From positions 1 through 64,000 of the forward strand of contig JAKSRS010000004.1 in NCBI GenBank assembly GCA_024403515.1: a stretch of DNA of 64,000 nt, written 5' to 3'. Under the pieces are notes generated by a model that did no database searches, was not told where the DNA came from, and saw nothing but the letters and a program-made list of their open reading frames with translations. Source of the stretch: Lachnospiraceae bacterium. GTDB taxonomy: Bacteria > Bacillota > Clostridia > Lachnospirales > Lachnospiraceae. This document shows, piece after piece, positions 24,903 to 34,747 of the stretch. The stretch's first letter is position 1. Each line of letters starts with the position of its first letter. Both the position numbers and the translations under genes were made by a program.

Positions 24903-27686
24903 TTATCTTTCATCAACGTATATTGAATCATCAAATCTTCTGAAATATTCATCAAAGATTTTCTTAGCCATAGGCACTGCATAAAGACCACTCACACCAG
25001 CATCTTCAAGAATAATAGTAACTGAAATCTCAGGGTCATCAGCAGGAGCAAATCCTGTGAACCAGGAATGAGTAGCCGTTGAAATATCACTGTATTCAGC
25101 TGAACCTGTCTTTCCGGCAACAGTATAGTTTGAATTTTTAAGTTTCTTACCTGTACCGGTTTTAACAACTTCTTCCATCATACTTGTTACAATGTCGGCC
25201 TGTTCTTTGGTCATTAAAGTCTTAAATTCAGAACCGCTAAAATCTTTAATAACAGTATCATTGCAGTTCATTACATAATCCACAATGTAAGGAGTCATTA
25301 ACACACCATCATTTGCTATTGCATTTGTAATCAAATTCAAATGAAGAGGTGTCATAAGTGTATCGCCCTGACCAAATGCAGTTCTTACCATCAAAAGATC
25401 ATCCATGTCATAATTTGAAACACAAGAACTCTTAGAATAGTTCATAGTAACTGGAAGTTCTGAATTAAACAGCAGTTCATTTAAGGTATCCTGGAAGGCA
25501 TCTCTGTCAAGTTTCAAACCTATATTACCAAAGGATGAGTTACATGATATAGCAAGTGACTTCTTCAAATTAACGGTATTATGAACATTGTGTTCAAAAC
25601 ATGTAATCTTTCCTTCTCCTGCTTTAAGTTCACCAATACAGTTAAATGAGTAATTATTATAATCTGTAGGATGTTCTTTAATATACTCAAGTAAAGTAAT
25701 GATTTTAAAACAAGATCCTGGAGGATAAAGGCCTTGACTTGCGCGGTTCAAAAGAACGGAACTTGTCTTATCAGCCAATAAGCTGTCCCAGATATCCTCA
25801 ATCTCATTTGGATTAAAGTCAGGTTTGGAAACCATAGCTAAAATCTCACCAGTCTTCGGATTAGACACAACTACAGCACCGTTATACTTACCAATTGATG
25901 TATATGCAACCTTCTGAAGACCAGCATCGAGTGTTGTTACAACACTATCACCCTTATACTTTTCACCTGCAATATCTGCGCTAATCTTTTCAGACATCGG
26001 CTGATTGGAATTAATAAGGTAATAGTTTGTCTGACCTTCAATTCCGGACTTTCCATTAATAGGATAACCGACTACATGAGCAAAAATATTGGCATAAGGA
26101 TAATATCTTACCTCTTTACCATTTTCCTCAATAGTCTGTGCCAAAACATTCTTTTCCCTTGAATAAATAGTACCACGAGTGTTCTGTGAAATAAGGACTT
26201 CCTGTCTGGGGTTATAAGCATTATTGATAAGTTCCTGCTCATGAGTTGAAACATAATAGCAAAGGTATACGCATAAAGCAATAAATACAGCTATGAAGAA
26301 ATATGCAACAACCATTATAATAGCTGTCTGATGTTTATTCTGTCTCTTGGTGACTTCAGAAACTTCTGCAGTAGGTGTAGAAACATTTACTGAATTTTTA
26401 ACTATATACATTCCTTCTACAACAAAGAAGGTAACAATAGTAGCCATAACCGAACTACCACCATAACTCACAAAAGGAAGTGTAACACCGGTAAGAGGAA
26501 TAAACTTCGTTCCGCCACCGATAGTTAAAAAAACCTGGAAAACATATGTAAGGCCAAGACCGCATGCAACATATTTGTAAAACTTATCCTTAAATCTGAT
26601 TGCTATGTTAATAAACATCAAAAAGCAACTTAAGCAAACAAGGATAAGGCAAATTGCAAAAATAACACCTAACTCTTCAGCAATAGCTGAGAATATAAAG
26701 TCAGTTTCAACATATGGAATGGTTTCCGGCGTACCTTCAAAAAGTCCTAAGCCAAACCAGTTACCACTACCAAGTGCAAACAATGATTGTGTAATCTGAT
26801 AACCTTCCTTGTCGATAACCGAGAAAGGATCTACAAAGGCCTGTACACGAACCTGAACATGTCTGAAGATTCTGTAAGCCATCATAGCAGCAAAGGTTCC
26901 AACACCTCCGCCAACTAAAAGATAAAAATAATTTCTCGTTGAAATAAATACCAAAAGAACGAAAACAACAAAGAAAATTAGTGCAGCTCCAAGATCTCTT
27001 GATAAAACTAATACAAATACATGTACAGCAGAAACCGCAGCAATAAGAATCAAACTAATGATATTAGTACTCTTGCTTAATGCACCTGCTAAAAATAAAA
27101 CAAACAATATCTTAACAAACTCAGATGCCTGGAACGAAACACCAAAAAGTGAAATTGCAAGTTTAGAACCATTTGCAATATAACCCAAAGTATATACGAC
27201 CATAATAAGAAGTAAGCCAAGAATACCGTATACATAAGGGTAATTAGGAATTCCTTTAAGTTTAATCATAACTAAAGGAATAAGACCTGCAATTACAAAG
27301 GATACCATAACGATAATAAGCTGCTTTATGGCCTTGTTAAAGTCAAGTCTTGCAAGTATAACAATACCAACTGATAATAAAAGTCCTGCATTGTTAAGAA
27401 CCAAGCGGTTAATCTTAGGATACAAAACAGGAAATCCTTCAATTATCAGAAGCAGACATATCTGATATATAGCGTAGAAATATAAGTATTTAATATCACC
27501 GGTTTTAATGCAGATATTTAAAAAGCATGTAAACTGAATTAATATAATTAAAGCTATTTGTCTAACGTATGTCCATCTACGGCCCTTTTCATCCCTGAAT
27601 CGAAATACCATAAAGCATTCCAATGTATATAAAAGCATGAAAACGGTAATTAAATATTTAGATAGAGTTGTAATGTACTGAACCAT
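24903..27686 (-). CDS. SEDS glycosyltransferase fused to class B penicillin-binding transpeptidase
   Basis: A 927-aa envelope protein combining both steps of septal or side-wall peptidoglycan synthesis. Residues about 1-430 are a FtsW/RodA/SpoVE-type multi-pass SEDS domain, with the conserved Asp329 in ETDFIFSAIAEELG and PFVSYGGSS at 404-412. A separate membrane helix lies at about 454-478. Residues about 500-927 form an extracytoplasmic transpeptidase with SxxK at 658-661 (GSCFK), SCN at 714-716 and KTG at 859-861. These activities are normally two proteins (FtsW/FtsI or RodA/PBP2). The short linker makes it a single-chain SEDS-bPBP complex. Its start overlaps the U32 gene by 1 nt. Confidence 0.92.
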   Translation of the reverse strand: MVQYITTLSKYLITVFMLLYTLECFMVFRFRDEKGRRWTYVRQIALIILIQFTCFLNICIKTGDIKYLYFYAIYQICLLLIIEGFPVLYPKINRLVLNNAGLLLSVGIVILARLDFNKAIKQLIIVMVSFVIAGLIPLVMIKLKGIPNYPYVYGILGLLLIMVVYTLGYIANGSKLAISLFGVSFQASEFVKILFVLFLAGALSKSTNIISLILIAAVSAVHVFVLVLSRDLGAALIFFVVFVLLVFISTRNYFYLLVGGGVGTFAAMMAYRIFRHVQVRVQAFVDPFSVIDKEGYQITQSLFALGSGNWFGLGLFEGTPETIPYVETDFIFSAIAEELGVIFAICLILVCLSCFLMFINIAIRFKDKFYKYVACGLGLTYVFQVFLTIGGGTKFIPLTGVTLPFVSYGGSSVMATIVTFFVVEGMYIVKNSVNVSTPTAEVSEVTKRQNKHQTAIIMVVAYFFIAVFIALCVYLCYYVSTHEQELINNAYNPRQEVLISQNTRGTIYSREKNVLAQTIEENGKEVRYYPYANIFAHVVGYPINGKSGIEGQTNYYLINSNQPMSEKISADIAGEKYKGDSVVTTLDAGLQKVAYTSIGKYNGAVVVSNPKTGEILAMVSKPDFNPNEIEDIWDSLLADKTSSVLLNRASQGLYPPGSCFKIITLLEYIKEHPTDYNNYSFNCIGELKAGEGKITCFEHNVHNTVNLKKSLAISCNSSFGNIGLKLDRDAFQDTLNELLFNSELPVTMNYSKSSCVSNYDMDDLLMVRTAFGQGDTLMTPLHLNLITNAIANDGVLMTPYIVDYVMNCNDTVIKDFSGSEFKTLMTKEQADIVTSMMEEVVKTGTGKKLKNSNYTVAGKTGSAEYSDISTATHSWFTGFAPADDPEISVTIILEDAGVSGLYAVPMAKKIFDEYFRRFDDSIYVDER

Positions 27687-29812
27687 TACTCTACTCCTTT
27701 ATTATAATAACTTTTTGTGTATTCCATAAAAGGTGCCCTGGCATTCTTTCCATCCAAAACATCTTTATAGAAAGCTAAAACATCTGATGTTTCTTCATAA
27801 CTTTCGTTGGTGAAACTAAGAATATAATTGGAGGATTTTAGTTTTCCATTTATTATAAACTCGTGTAAAGATGTCCTAATCGCATTATAAATTATATTGT
27901 AACAATAATTGCAGGATAAATAAACGGGCAAATCAACATTTTTACGGTCAACAATATGTGAAAAACCACAAAGCCCATCTTTCTTACATCCGAACGCAGT
28001 TCTCTGAACACAGTTTTCAGAAACCATAAGAGGAACTCTTCCATAAACATTTATAATGGAATTATCACTAATAACATCTTTAATCTCATGTCCACTCAAT
28101 TCGTAAGGAAGAATACTGTATTTCGAAGTATTACTAATGACAGTAGCTGCTTCTTTATTCCAGTCATATATCTCAGGGCCGGCAATAATTTTACTTAAAA
28201 GCCCCAGATTCTTTAGAAGATAAACCTCTTCAAAATTGTGGCAAATAAAATATGCCACATCATAAGTTGTAACTATATCACATACCTTTTTAATGTTATG
28301 CTTCCTAAGAACATGTGGAAGTTCAATAATAGTTCTATTCAGATCATAAGATTTAATATCAATATCATTTAACAAATCGCTTGAAACACTTAAAAGAAAG
28401 TTACTGTCAATAATCTTTATGACTGCATTAAACTGATCTTTGGTCGTAACATTAACAATGCAACATTTTTCTTTGGACTCATAAGAAGGCTTTTCTTCTT
28501 CAAATGAATTAATGTCATTTAAAGACCTTGTATAATCTGAAAGAAGCTCATTCAAAAGTTCAGCGCAAGCTCTTCTTCTAAGATCATTTAATAAACCAAC
28601 ACTTACAAATGAATCCATATCATTATCAATTGTTATTGATTCAAGGCAAAAGAAGGTATCTCCAAGCTTCGAAAGACTCTTTTTAATTGTTTCATCACTT
28701 ATAGGTGCATTCTGTGCTTTAGTAGCCTCAACACCTTCAATCGAAACATATTTGTCCCTGCAGTTAATTGAAAGACATATTCTATTTCCGGTAGAAATGT
28801 AAAAATACATGCTTACAGGAATCTTTTTGGTGTCTTCAAGATATTTTTCCCGAATTTTACCCATCAAAGCATCATCAGAACCATTATAAGAAGGACTATC
28901 GATAGAAATCATTTCTTTTCCCTTAAGTCTTTCATAATATCCTTCCTGAATCTGACTTCTAAGATAAATGGATTTAAGTTTATCAAGATCTTTGGAATCA
29001 ACTTTAAAAGTTTTGGACTTGTCATTATATAAATCAATGTATTTTCTATAGATTGAAGTGACAAAGGCACTATACTCGGGCTTCTTCATACGACCTTCAA
29101 TCTTCAAAGAATCAATACCCGCATCTACAAGTTTAGGAATGAGATTTAATGTACACTGATCTTTCATACTAAGGAAATAACCATCTTTATGCTCCTTAGC
29201 ATTTGTAGCATTATAAACATCATAAGAAAGTCTGCACGGACCGGCACAACGGCCTCTGTTTCCACTTCTTCCACCAAGACAGGAAGAAAACAGACAGTCA
29301 CCTGAATACGAATAGCACATACTGCCATGAATAAAAGTTTCGACCTCAAGACCGGTTTCTTTCTTTATCGCTACTATCTCATCTAATCCAAGTTCTCTTG
29401 CAAGAACAACTCTTACACAGCCAAGGTCCTTAAAATAATTTGCGGCATTTACGCCTGTAATAAAACACTGCGTACTGGCATGTAACTCAAGTTTAGGGTA
29501 TACCTTACTAAATATCTTTATCAGACCAATATCCTGAATAATAACTCCATCAAGTCCAGCAAGGTAAAATGGTTTTACAAAAGAAACCGCGTCATTTATC
29601 TCTTTTTCCTTAACCAGAGTATTTACAGTTAAATATACTTTTTTATTAAACAAATGGGCATAATTAATAGCCCTGATGATTTCATCATCAGAGAAATTGT
29701 CTGCATATGCTCTCGCACCGTAGGCACTTCCAGCCAGATAAACGGCGTCAGCACCTGCATTTATTGCACCTATGAAACTTTCGTAATTACCTGCCGGTGA
29801 CAATAATTCCAT
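27686..29812 (-). CDS. U32 family peptidase-like protein with DUF3656-type C-terminus
   Basis: A 708-aa protein of the U32 family. Members characterised in other bacteria (TrhP, RlhA) act in tRNA or rRNA hydroxylation, so a peptidase role is doubtful. The N-terminus ELLSPAGNYESFIGAINAGADAVY and the cysteine-rich CLGGRSGNRGRCAGPCR (possible Fe-S site) are diagnostic. The long C-terminal half matches the RlhA-like architecture. The ATG at 29812 has a weak AAAGG 11 nt upstream. It follows the zapA terminator. Confidence 0.85.
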   Translation of the reverse strand: MELLSPAGNYESFIGAINAGADAVYLAGSAYGARAYADNFSDDEIIRAINYAHLFNKKVYLTVNTLVKEKEINDAVSFVKPFYLAGLDGVIIQDIGLIKIFSKVYPKLELHASTQCFITGVNAANYFKDLGCVRVVLARELGLDEIVAIKKETGLEVETFIHGSMCYSYSGDCLFSSCLGGRSGNRGRCAGPCRLSYDVYNATNAKEHKDGYFLSMKDQCTLNLIPKLVDAGIDSLKIEGRMKKPEYSAFVTSIYRKYIDLYNDKSKTFKVDSKDLDKLKSIYLRSQIQEGYYERLKGKEMISIDSPSYNGSDDALMGKIREKYLEDTKKIPVSMYFYISTGNRICLSINCRDKYVSIEGVEATKAQNAPISDETIKKSLSKLGDTFFCLESITIDNDMDSFVSVGLLNDLRRRACAELLNELLSDYTRSLNDINSFEEEKPSYESKEKCCIVNVTTKDQFNAVIKIIDSNFLLSVSSDLLNDIDIKSYDLNRTIIELPHVLRKHNIKKVCDIVTTYDVAYFICHNFEEVYLLKNLGLLSKIIAGPEIYDWNKEAATVISNTSKYSILPYELSGHEIKDVISDNSIINVYGRVPLMVSENCVQRTAFGCKKDGLCGFSHIVDRKNVDLPVYLSCNYCYNIIYNAIRTSLHEFIINGKLKSSNYILSFTNESYEETSDVLAFYKDVLDGKNARAPFMEYTKSYYNKGVE

Positions 29813-29839
29813 AATACATTAAACCTTTAATGACTCAAA

Positions 29840-29864
29840 GAAAAAGGCTGTGAATTCACAGCCT
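29840..29864 (-). terminator. Intrinsic terminator after zapA
   Basis: A perfect palindrome at 29845-29864 (AGGCTGTGAA and its complement) is followed by T5 on the minus strand. Confidence 0.8.
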
Positions 29865-29870
29865 AATAAA

Positions 29871-30272
29871 TTAACTCATCTTCAATTCTGTTTCTAACTG
29901 AACAACCTTTTTATTGGAATCGTTCAAATCATTTTTTAAACTCTTAACATTCTTCTCACTGTTCTCAAGTTTAATCTGAGAAGCAATAAGCTCATGTTTA
30001 ATATCATATAATTCTTTTTCTTTGGAGGCTAATTCTTCTTCAAGAAGGGTTATCTGCTGTTTAGCTTTAAAATAGTCATCCGCGATATTTAACTGCAAGA
30101 GAATATTCTGAGTATCAGAAGGTGATCTTCTAAAACTGTCAACTCGACCAAACTCAGCGCACTTGCCATTAATATATGCTGCAACTTTCTGTAGATATTC
30201 TTCACTTTCATATCCACTAAGTCTTAAAACTTTTCCCCCGATTATTACTTCGGTATCTGTCTTAGATGCCAT
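29871..30272 (-). CDS. zapA: Cell division protein ZapA
   Basis: FtsZ-bundling factor, 133 aa. The N-terminal ZapA domain (EVIIGGKVLRLSGYESEEYLQKVAAYIN) is followed by a long coiled coil (about 65-130). It lies 61 nt after ruvB but has its own promoter at 30322-30350 that overlaps the ruvB 3' end. The gene ends at a terminator, so it may form a short independent unit beside the SEDS-PBP gene. Confidence 0.9.
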   Translation of the reverse strand: MASKTDTEVIIGGKVLRLSGYESEEYLQKVAAYINGKCAEFGRVDSFRRSPSDTQNILLQLNIADDYFKAKQQITLLEEELASKEKELYDIKHELIASQIKLENSEKNVKSLKNDLNDSNKKVVQLETELKMS

Positions 30273-30321
30273 TTGTAAAACCCTCTCTTTATCACGAAAA
30301 TGCCTTCTCTTTCACTAAATT

Positions 30322-30350
30322 ATTATAAGCATATTAATTATTAATTTCAA
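30322..30350 (-). promoter_or_regulatory. Sigma-A promoter of zapA
   Basis: TTGAAA (30345-30350), a 17-bp spacer and TATAAT (30322-30327). It overlaps the last codons of ruvB. Confidence 0.65.
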
Positions 30351-31329
30351 TACCTAAATGAGAGTAAGCAAGTTCAGTAACAACACGGCCTCTGGGGGTT
30401 CGAATAATGAATCCGTTCTTTATCAGATACGGTTCGTATACTTCTTCTATTGTTCCGGAATCTTCTCCTATAGTTGCAGCCAAAGTTTCAAGGCCGACAG
30501 GACCGCCCTTGTAAAGTTCAATCATCGTTGTAAGAATATTTCGATCGATATGATCCAGTCCCATTCTGTCGACTTCTAACAAATCAAGTGCTGTTTTTGC
30601 GACTTCAGCAGTTATGACACCATCATAGCGTACTTCGGCAAAATCCCTTACACGCTTCAAAATTCTATTAGCCAAACGAGGCGTTCCTCTTGATCGTCTT
30701 GCAAGCTCTCTGGCGCCTTCAGGTTCTATTTTAACATCCAAAATCTTGGCTGAATGCATGATAATGTTTTGAAGCTCATCAATTGAATAAAACTCAAGTC
30801 TTTGTACAACACCAAATCTGTCTCTTAAAGGTGCAGAAAGCATACCGGCTCTTGTAGTAGCTCCTACCAGAGTAAACTTAGGAAGATCGAGTCTTACTGA
30901 CTTAGATGCAGGGCCTTTTCCTATAACAATATCTATTGAATAATCTTCCATAGCAGGATAAAGAACTTCTTCAACCTGCTTATTAAGTCTGTGAATTTCA
31001 TCAATAAATAATAGATCGCCTTCGTTGAGACCATTTAATATAGCCGCCATATCACCGGGTTTTTCAATTGCAGGGCCGGAAGTAATCTTAATATTTACGT
31101 GCATTTCGTTGGCTATGATCTGCGCCAGTGTTGTTTTACCAAGGCCGGGAGGACCATATAAAAGAACATGATCTAGGGCTTCTTTTCTGTTCAACGCAGC
31201 CTCAATATAGACTTTCATTATGTCTTTAACTTTTTCCTGGCCAATATATTCACTTAATGTTCTGGGTCTTAGTGAACCTTCAAGTTTAAAATCTTCTTCC
31301 TGAAACTCAGTCTCAATAATTCGAGCCAT
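30334..31329 (-). CDS. ruvB: Holliday junction branch-migration helicase RuvB
   Basis: AAA+ motor of the RuvAB complex, 331 aa. Walker A is [11 protein letters not shown], Walker B is [10 protein letters not shown], sensor 1 is [18 protein letters not shown], and a C-terminal winged helix ends in [16 protein letters not shown]. It lies 12 nt after ruvA. The resolvase that would complete the pathway is RecU at 5260-5793. Confidence 0.97.
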   Translation of the reverse strand: MARIIETEFQEEDFKLEGSLRPRTLSEYIGQEKVKDIMKVYIEAALNRKEALDHVLLYGPPGLGKTTLAQIIANEMHVNIKITSGPAIEKPGDMAAILNGLNEGDLLFIDEIHRLNKQVEEVLYPAMEDYSIDIVIGKGPASKSVRLDLPKFTLVGATTRAGMLSAPLRDRFGVVQRLEFYSIDELQNIIMHSAKILDVKIEPEGARELARRSRGTPRLANRILKRVRDFAEVRYDGVITAEVAKTALDLLEVDRMGLDHIDRNILTTMIELYKGGPVGLETLAATIGEDSGTIEEVYEPYLIKNGFIIRTPRGRVVTELAYSHLGIEINN

Positions 31330-31341
31330 ATAGCCTCCAAA

Positions 31342-31947
31342 TTAGTATAAATATTTTAATGCCTGCTTCAAAATTGTATTGGTATCCAACTCCTCAACAT
31401 GTTCGATAGACAAAATAGCCTTAGTCGCTTCTTTCTTATCATATCCAAGTGCTGCTAATGCATCGATTGCATCTTTGGCCTCATCGGGAACATCCTTATT
31501 TGAAGAAGTAACACCGATATCATTAGCACCAACAAGTAAGTCTTCCTTACTAATCTTATCTTTCAAGTCAATTACAATACGTTCGGCTGTTTTCTTGCCG
31601 ATTGTAGGAGCCTTTGAAATCAAAGTTGAGTTTTCGGAAATGATTGCATATTTTAAATCCATAACGTTGAAAAAAGAAAGAATGCTCTGTGCACCTTTAG
31701 GTCCTACACCACTTACCCCTAAAAGCATATAGAACATATCAAGACTATCTCTTGATGTAAAACCATATAGATTTATGGCGTCCTCCCTTACACTTGTATA
31801 GGTATAAATCTTCACCTGATTTCCAATTGAAGGAAGTTCTTCTCTAAGTGTATCGGATACGATAATGTTATATCCAATACCGTTTACTTCAACAACAATC
31901 TTGCCATTTCTTGATTCAACAAGCTCACCCTTAACGTATCCTATCAT
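31342..31947 (-). CDS. ruvA: Holliday junction DNA-binding protein RuvA
   Basis: Tetrameric junction-binding partner of RuvB, 201 aa. N-terminal OB domain (MIGYVKGELVESRNGKIVVEVNGIGYNI), helix-hairpin-helix region (LLGVSGVGPKGAQSILSF, APTIGKKTAERIVIDLKDK) and a C-terminal RuvB-binding domain (ALAALGYDKKEATKAI). The RBS is AAAGGATACGAT before the ATG. It is first in the ruvAB unit and divergent from the histidine phosphatase gene. Confidence 0.96.
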   Translation of the reverse strand: MIGYVKGELVESRNGKIVVEVNGIGYNIIVSDTLREELPSIGNQVKIYTYTSVREDAINLYGFTSRDSLDMFYMLLGVSGVGPKGAQSILSFFNVMDLKYAIISENSTLISKAPTIGKKTAERIVIDLKDKISKEDLLVGANDIGVTSSNKDVPDEAKDAIDALAALGYDKKEATKAILSIEHVEELDTNTILKQALKYLY

Positions 31948-32099
31948 ATCGTATCCTTTATAATTTATGTGATAAATCGAGTATTTAAAAATGTTAAAAC
32001 AAATAACTTATAAAAAAACTTTTCTCATTGCTTGAATACATAATCAGAATACCACATTCGAACATATGTTTCAATAATGATTTTAGTATTCTATTATGT

Positions 32100-32105
32100 T
32101 ATATT
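32100..32105 (+). promoter_or_regulatory. Extended -10 box of the histidine phosphatase gene
   Basis: TGTTATATT: TATATT at 32100-32105 with TG one base upstream, 33 nt before the start codon. The -35 match is weak. Confidence 0.4.
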
Positions 32106-32138
32106 ATTCGTGGACTAATGCAAAAGAAAGGTGACAAC

Positions 32139-32858
32139 ATGAGAATTATATTTGTAAGACACGCAGAACCTGATTATTCAATAGATTCATTAACCGAAAA
32201 AGGCTTTAAAGAAGCCAAATGCCTTTCTATAAGAGTTAAAAACTGGAAAAATATAACAGATTTTTATGCTTCTCCTTTAGGAAGAGCTCAGGATACATGT
32301 AAAACCGCTTTACAGTATACAAACAGAAGTTACCAGACGCTTGAATGGTTAAAAGAATTTAATCATACAATTGTTGATAAGGAAAATAATATAGAAAATA
32401 TAATTCCCTGGGATTTAATGCCTTCATACTGGACCTATTTAGATGATATCTACGATAAAGATAAGTGGACGCAAACACCGATTTATAAAAATGCAAACAT
32501 AGCTGATCATTTTAAAGAAGTAACAAAAGGTATCGATGACCTTCTTTTGAAATATGGTTATAAAAGAAATGGCAATCATTATGTTACCGATAAAGAAAAC
32601 GATGATACAACCATAGTTCTTTTCTGCCACCTGGGCGTTTCTTACGTAATATGGGGCTATCTTACAGGGATATCGCCTGCACTGCTTTGGCATACATTCT
32701 TTGTTGCGCCTTCTTCAGTTACTGTTCTTGGATGTGAAGAACGCGAAAAAGGAATTGCACAGTTTAGGCTTCAGACTGTTGGCGATACAAAGCACCTTGC
32801 TTTAGAAAACGAACCCATATCTCATATGGGAGCATTTTTTGATATATTTCAGGATTAA
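32139..32858 (+). CDS. Histidine phosphatase (phosphoglycerate-mutase-like) family protein
   Basis: A 239-aa protein with the RHG-type catalytic motif at the N-terminus (IIFVRHAEPDYS) and a second catalytic His in VLFCHLGVSYVIWG. GRAQDTCKTAL matches the family. The substrate is unknown; the group includes phosphoglycerate mutase, CobC-like and other phosphatases. The ATG at 32139 follows AAAGAAAGGTG; the longer upstream frame is rejected because it spans the promoter region. It is a single-gene unit. Confidence 0.85.
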   Translation: MRIIFVRHAEPDYSIDSLTEKGFKEAKCLSIRVKNWKNITDFYASPLGRAQDTCKTALQYTNRSYQTLEWLKEFNHTIVDKENNIENIIPWDLMPSYWTYLDDIYDKDKWTQTPIYKNANIADHFKEVTKGIDDLLLKYGYKRNGNHYVTDKENDDTTIVLFCHLGVSYVIWGYLTGISPALLWHTFFVAPSSVTVLGCEEREKGIAQFRLQTVGDTKHLALENEPISHMGAFFDIFQD

Positions 32859-32860
32859 AA

Positions 32861-32931
32861 AGGAAGGACATATGATATGTAATTACCTTACTATTTAAAG
32901 TATTGTTAATACATATCATAATGTCCTTCTT
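32861..32931. terminator. Bidirectional terminator between histidine phosphatase gene and leuD
   Basis: Complementary arms around 32864-32880 and 32911-32930 (GAAGGACAT... with ...ATGTCCTTC, one bulge) with A/T-rich flanks on both sides. Confidence 0.7.
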
Positions 32932-32946
32932 TAATAATATCTGATA

Positions 32947-33432
32947 TTATTTAGTCTTAATATAATTGAGTAAGCCTTCTGCATTTATTATCTTTTGCAT
33001 AAACTCAGGGAAAGGCTGTCCTTTAAAGGACTGTCCTGTTGTCTTATCAAAGATTACACCGGAATCAAAGTCAATTTCAACTTCATCCCCTGCATTAATA
33101 GCATTTGCAGCTTCTGCACATTCCATAATAGGAAGACCAATATTAATTGAGTTTCTATAAAAGATTCTGGCAAAAGTATCTGCTATTACACAGCTTACAC
33201 CACTTGCCTTAATCGCAATAGGTGCATGTTCACGAGATGAGCCGCATCCAAAATTCTTGGTTGCTACAATGATATCACCTTTATTTACATTCTTTACAAA
33301 ATCCTTATCGATATCTTCCATACAGTGTGTTGCAAGTTCAGCAGGATCCGAAGAATTAAGGTATCTGGCAGGAATAATAACGTCTGTATCTACATTATCG
33401 CCATATTTAAAAACTTTACCAATAGCTTTCAT
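32947..33432 (-). CDS. leuD: 3-isopropylmalate dehydratase small subunit
   Basis: Swivel-domain subunit of isopropylmalate isomerase (leucine synthesis), 161 aa. Landmarks are [16 protein letters not shown] and [19 protein letters not shown]. It is the short homoaconitase/LeuD type common in clostridia and archaea. It starts 14 nt after leuC, its obligate partner. Last gene of the run, before a terminator. Confidence 0.95.
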   Translation of the reverse strand: MKAIGKVFKYGDNVDTDVIIPARYLNSSDPAELATHCMEDIDKDFVKNVNKGDIIVATKNFGCGSSREHAPIAIKASGVSCVIADTFARIFYRNSINIGLPIMECAEAANAINAGDEVEIDFDSGVIFDKTTGQSFKGQPFPEFMQKIINAEGLLNYIKTK

Positions 33433-33446
33433 TTTAATCTCCTTTC

Positions 33447-34706
33447 TTAAACTGCAGGTGCTGCAATATATCCCTTAACAGCACTTTCTGCTGCAACAGC
33501 AGGACTAGCAAGATATATTTCACTTGTAATATGACCCATACGACCAACAAAGTTTCTGTTTGTTGTTGAAACACAACGTTCATTTTCAGCAAGAACACCC
33601 ATATAACCACCAAGGCAGGGGCCGCAGGTAGGAGTACTTACAATACCACCGGCTTCAATAAAGGTCTTAAGCAAACCTTCTTCCATTGCCTGAAGATAAA
33701 TCTTCTGAGTTGCAGGAATAACAATAAGTCTCATACCCTTAGCAACATGACGGCCTTCTAAAAGTTTAGCTGCACAACGTAAATCATCAATTCGACCGTT
33801 TGTACAAGAACCGATAACAACCTGATCAATCTTAATTTCCTCTTTGATTTCATCGATTGTCTTGGTATTTTCAGGTAAATGAGGGAATGCAATTGTAGGC
33901 TTAAGCTGTGAAAGATCAATTGTATATTCTTCGTCATATACAGCATCTTCATCAGCTTCATATACTACAAAGTCTCTCTTAGAATGTTCCTTCATATAAT
34001 CTTTAGCAAGATCATCTACAGGGAAAATACCGTTTTTAGCACCGGCTTCAATTGCCATATTTGCAATTGTAAATCTGTCATCCATTGTAAGATTCTTAAT
34101 ACCTTCACCAACGAATTCCATTGATTTGTATAAGGCGCCATCTACGCCAATCTTTCCGATAATGTGAAGAATTACATCTTTACCGGAAATCCATTTTGAA
34201 GGCTTTCCAACAATATTAAACTTAATTGCACCGGGAACCTTAAACCATGCTTTACCTGTAGCCATTCCGGCAGCCATATCAGTAGAACCAACACCTGTTG
34301 AGAATGCTCCTAAGGCTCCATAAGTACAGGTATGTGAGTCAGCACCGATAATAACATCACCGGCAACTGTAAGACCCTGTTCGGGTAAAAGAGCGTGTTC
34401 AATGCCCATCTGTCCTACTTCGAAATAGTTAGTAATATTGTTTTTTAAAGCAAATTCACGAACACATTTGCAGTGCTCAGCTGACTTAATATCCTTATTA
34501 GGAACAAAGTGGTCAGGAACAAGAGCAATTTTGTCCTTGTTAAAAACAGTATCCAGGTTCATCTTGGCCATTTCTTTAATGGCTACGGGACTTGTAATAT
34601 CATTTCCCAAAACCAAATCCAAATCAGCTTCAATAAGCTGTCCTGCAACAACAGAGTCAAGCCCTGCATGAGCTGCAAGGATTTTCTGAGTCATAGTCAT
34701 TCCCAT
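33447..34706 (-). CDS. leuC: 3-isopropylmalate dehydratase large subunit
   Basis: Aconitase-family [4Fe-4S] enzyme converting 2-isopropylmalate to 3-isopropylmalate with LeuD; 419 aa. Cluster ligands are in VIGSCTNGR and [13 protein letters not shown], and [15 protein letters not shown] is the substrate region. The start is the ATG at 34704-34706 (MGMTMTQKI) with GGAGG at 9 nt; a TTG five codons earlier is inside the RBS and is rejected. Confidence 0.95.
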   Translation of the reverse strand: MGMTMTQKILAAHAGLDSVVAGQLIEADLDLVLGNDITSPVAIKEMAKMNLDTVFNKDKIALVPDHFVPNKDIKSAEHCKCVREFALKNNITNYFEVGQMGIEHALLPEQGLTVAGDVIIGADSHTCTYGALGAFSTGVGSTDMAAGMATGKAWFKVPGAIKFNIVGKPSKWISGKDVILHIIGKIGVDGALYKSMEFVGEGIKNLTMDDRFTIANMAIEAGAKNGIFPVDDLAKDYMKEHSKRDFVVYEADEDAVYDEEYTIDLSQLKPTIAFPHLPENTKTIDEIKEEIKIDQVVIGSCTNGRIDDLRCAAKLLEGRHVAKGMRLIVIPATQKIYLQAMEEGLLKTFIEAGGIVSTPTCGPCLGGYMGVLAENERCVSTTNRNFVGRMGHITSEIYLASPAVAAESAVKGYIAAPAV

Positions 34707-34747
34707 GATTTTATCCTCCAAATAATATTTATAAAGAAGTTAATTTA

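Noticed and set aside
24903..27686. Artificial fusion by missing stop codon
   Set aside because: The linker contains an in-frame membrane helix and a sensible junction, and both halves retain all motifs, so a genuine fusion is more likely.
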